A DNA stretch of 25,331 nt from Prevotellaceae bacterium UBA1746 (lineage in GTDB: Bacteria; Bacteroidota; Bacteroidia; Bacteroidales; Bacteroidaceae). The notes under the pieces are model-generated. The model made no database searches. It saw nothing but the letters and a program-made list of their open reading frames with translations, and was not told the DNA's origin. The position numbers were made by a program, and so were the translations under genes. How positions within the stretch are numbered: the first letter of the stretch is position 1; each line of letters begins with the position of its first letter. Shown piece by piece: positions 22,816 to 25,331 of the stretch. The stretch covers positions 1-25,331 of the forward strand of contig CAJPJR010000028.1 in the NCBI GenBank assembly GCA_905369775.1, written 5' to 3'.

Positions 22816-25331
22816 ATGGCGCAAACTGCCAATATTAGCAAGATAAGGTACGAGGAACTTAGAAAGAACCCTGTATTCTTTCTAAAGTTTCATAGAGAAA
22901 TCCGCTATAAAAATAATAAAGAGTTTATCTACTCTAGATGGGATTCCCTCGATCGTGAATTGAATATTAGCTTCTATGCAGAGACATTTGCAGACAGCGA
23001 ATTGAGTTATGCGCTCTGCGTACTTGAAGAAGAAAAGAAAAAGGTAGCCGAAGAAAGCAACCCATCTTCTGATACTATTACCATCAAGTTTCATCGTGTA
23101 GACCCTGATAGCGTACATGATTGGATTTATATCATCAACTGCTTCGCAATACGCTCCCAAAACAGAGAAGACAAGTACGCTTTTATGGAACTACTTTGGG
23201 CATTGGATAAGTTGTTCTGGAAGAAAGAAACGCTGATTTCTGCATGGGCGCAGTATCCCGAAGCCACAGTGCAGCTCTTCATAAAAGAGTTTGCTAAATT
23301 TGGACGGGTACTGCCCTACAATAAGCAGATGCAACTAAAATCTGTAATTTCTCACTACAACGGACGATACGACATTTACTTACCCGATGTTGTCAGACAG
23401 GCTTACCTGTGTATCCCTGATAAACCAAGCCAGATACCACCTCAAAGAAAAGTCAAAATAGAACAGTTGAATCTGTTTTCTATTATTGATGAAATCTTTA
23501 ATGAAGACAACTTACCGGTTAACGAAGAAGAGAATACTGCATCGAATTCAATTATCCAGTTTCATTCATGGCTACATGGGCATCATTCTTTAGATAATTA
23601 TACTTCGATTCTGAATATCTTTCCGTTGCTATCAGAAGAGATTCGATTACAAACTATAAAAAGATATTTCCATGACATAAGAAACAAGCACACATCGCTT
23701 AACATCAACCTAATCAAAAGCCTAAAAGACAACAAATTCAACAGCTACATACATTACCGCTATTCCGTGGAAAGTCCAACGGAACCAGTCGTATTAGCTG
23801 TTCCTCTCCTGTGTGACACACTTATCACGTTATATAACTCTAACGGCAATCATTTTCAGACATTTAACGGTATCTTAGACTGCGCTATGACCCGATGCGA
23901 TACTGCCCATCCGGCTATCGACTTCGCGCTCCAGCATTTTATTCCGACCTGTAATCGCGGAGCCGTTTACAATAGTAATTTCAACGGCTTTATAGATTAT
24001 GCGATCATCCGCAAATTGAATGTGACCCTTATGACAGATGAGCATTTGAAGCACGCACTTGCATACCTAATGGATAAGCACGCCTGTAGAAAAACCTATC
24101 CCGTCTGCCGTTATGGAGAAGGGACTAAAATCCCTGACAACGTTTTCATAAATTGCGCAAAATCACGAGAATATAAAACAATAAAGAATGGAGAAGAGTG
24201 CTCGGTGTATGACAGCCTCGAATGCTTCAGGTATCAGCAATACGACGACAGATGGTATATTAAGGATGAAGAATTAAAGCATGTACAAAAATTCATAAAC
24301 GAAAAAATATCAGATAACCCCACACATAACATTTCACTCGAAATGCTTTCTACGGACAAGCTCAAAACTTATATTCTGAGCTTGCCTGACAAATTTACAA
24401 TGCTTCAAGATGATGAATTCCTTGTGCATTCATATAACAGACAGGATTTAGACAAAAACTTCGACCTATATCTCATTCAAGAATTTTCAGATGCCCTGAA
24501 AATGAGAATATTCCCCCAGAGAGGCGCACTTGTGGGCCTTCAATTTGACATCTTTGGCTTTTGGAGGGCAATCAGCCAGTCCTTATCCCTCGAGGCTCTA
24601 AATAATCAGCATGGCTATGAATACCAAGCAGCCCTCAAAAAATATGAAGAGCAGGAAGCAGAAGAAGTCAAGAATAGATGCTTAGCATCTCTAAGGAGGG
24701 AGCTAAAAACAGAAATAATCAACGATGCTTTCTTTGAGCTTCCATATGACCGCGCCCTACTTTCTGACACTATAAAGCGTTTCTACTTTAAGGGAACTAT
24801 GAGTGAAAAAGATGAGCTGTACCAGCGACAATTTTTAACACAGTATAATCCAAACAGCAACTTCAAACAATTTTGTGCCCCACAATTATCTGAAACTACC
24901 AATCCAGCCATTAACCTGCCATATTTCTGGTGTAGAGGAAAAGAGTGCTTTCGCAACAACCTCGACACACAAACTTTAGAGAAAGAAAGTAACTGGCAAA
25001 ATTACACACTCTTCCATTTATCTGAAATAATGGGATTCCCCAAGTTGCATGCGACTGCTGCGGGCTATGAACCCGACCCTTCCATTCGGCAATTCATAGC
25101 CATCACAAATAAGGTAATGCAAAAATTCAGGCGTTTGAAGTGCAGAGCTTGTGGCCACATGATGTTCACTGAACGCTCGTCAGGCTTTAATCATTACAAT
25201 TATTATGAATGTGTCAACCCTACTTGTGCAGAAGTACGAATCCCGGTCTATATGAACTTCTGTTTCAAGTGCAAGACAGGGCTTATCGACTCTCGCGACA
25301 CGAAGCAGTGCCCTAATGGATGGTATATATG
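22816..25331 (+). CDS. Large unknown protein with C-terminal zinc ribbons, 3' truncated
   Basis: The frame is open from the ATG at 22816 (MAQTANISKIRYEELRKNPV) through the last base, 838 codons without a stop, so the protein is longer. The first ~690 residues are mostly helical, charged and aromatic, with no signal peptide, membrane segment, Walker motif or nuclease motif that I recognise. From about residue 700 it becomes Cys-rich: FWCRGKEC (C706, C711), CRACGH (C776, C779), CVNPTC (C799, C804), CFKC (C816, C819) and QCPNGWY (C832), whose partner Cys must lie beyond the window. These make at least one complete zinc ribbon and part of a second. The start is favoured by an AT-rich Bacteroidota-type leader and the promoter at 22696. 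The DNA is clearly more AT-rich than the adjoining core genes, suggesting transfer. A nucleic-acid-binding or defence role is possible but is not shown. Confidence 0.8.
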   Translation, partial: MAQTANISKIRYEELRKNPVFFLKFHREIRYKNNKEFIYSRWDSLDRELNISFYAETFADSELSYALCVLEEEKKKVAEESNPSSDTITIKFHRVDPDSVHDWIYIINCFAIRSQNREDKYAFMELLWALDKLFWKKETLISAWAQYPEATVQLFIKEFAKFGRVLPYNKQMQLKSVISHYNGRYDIYLPDVVRQAYLCIPDKPSQIPPQRKVKIEQLNLFSIIDEIFNEDNLPVNEEENTASNSIIQFHSWLHGHHSLDNYTSILNIFPLLSEEIRLQTIKRYFHDIRNKHTSLNINLIKSLKDNKFNSYIHYRYSVESPTEPVVLAVPLLCDTLITLYNSNGNHFQTFNGILDCAMTRCDTAHPAIDFALQHFIPTCNRGAVYNSNFNGFIDYAIIRKLNVTLMTDEHLKHALAYLMDKHACRKTYPVCRYGEGTKIPDNVFINCAKSREYKTIKNGEECSVYDSLECFRYQQYDDRWYIKDEELKHVQKFINEKISDNPTHNISLEMLSTDKLKTYILSLPDKFTMLQDDEFLVHSYNRQDLDKNFDLYLIQEFSDALKMRIFPQRGALVGLQFDIFGFWRAISQSLSLEALNNQHGYEYQAALKKYEEQEAEEVKNRCLASLRRELKTEIINDAFFELPYDRALLSDTIKRFYFKGTMSEKDELYQRQFLTQYNPNSNFKQFCAPQLSETTNPAINLPYFWCRGKECFRNNLDTQTLEKESNWQNYTLFHLSEIMGFPKLHATAAGYEPDPSIRQFIAITNKVMQKFRRLKCRACGHMMFTERSSGFNHYNYYECVNPTCAEVRIPVYMNFCFKCKTGLIDSRDTKQCPNGWYI

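Overview
The window looks like chromosomal DNA of a Bacteroidales-type member of the Bacteroidota. Three tRNA or intergenic promoters fit the Bacteroidota pattern TTG-N20-TAnnTTTG, Shine-Dalgarno sequences are scarce, and the families present (TonB-type outer-membrane barrel, GH109-like oxidoreductase, DUF5724/DUF4132 giant, BspA-type leucine-rich repeats, beta-flower repeats) are typical of that phylum. The genus cannot be fixed from this sequence.

Layout. (1) 1-1.4 kb: the 3' end of an outer-membrane beta-barrel gene, GC-rich core DNA. (2) 1.4-12.05 kb: an AT-richer accessory island with every gene on the minus strand. At its left edge is a fragment of an IS4-type transposase; at its right edge is the last ~80 residues of a tyrosine recombinase. 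Imperfect copies of TTTAACGGACAGCAATAA lie at the left edge (inverted), in the middle and at the right edge. The left half holds a gene of unknown function whose 3' end runs into the transposase fragment, then an apparent operon of calcineurin-type phosphoesterase, SprT-type zinc metallopeptidase and AAA+ ATPase. The right half holds a coiled-coil PD-(D/E)XK-like DUF2130 protein and a very compact five-gene operon of small unrelated proteins; two of the five are broken by frameshift or nonsense lesions. This operon is preceded by a 120-bp direct repeat and about 1 kb of non-coding, promoter-bearing DNA. (3) 12.2-22.3 kb: GC-rich core DNA. It carries a D-2-hydroxyacid dehydrogenase and a GH109-like Gfo/Idh/MocA protein (minus), tRNA-Ser(GCU) and tRNA-Glu(CUC) (plus), UDP-glucose 6-dehydrogenase (plus), two identical tRNA-Lys(CUU) genes (plus), and a 1,677-residue DUF5724/DUF4132-type protein paired with a small upstream gene (minus). 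(4) 22.6-25.3 kb: AT-rich DNA again, with a plus-strand gene open for 838 codons and cut by the window end. It encodes a large protein I do not recognise, with Cys-rich zinc-ribbon modules.

How the parts may work together. The island looks like a decaying mobile accessory or defence locus: recombinase remnant, repeated intergenic elements, a tight array of unrelated small genes, and nuclease-, peptidase-, phosphatase- and ATPase-like products. Its organisation recalls recombinase-associated immunity-gene arrays known in Bacteroidales, but that is inference from layout. The best candidates for something undescribed are the phosphoesterase-SprT-AAA+ operon, the five-gene array with its repeated upstream elements, and the truncated zinc-ribbon protein at the right end.
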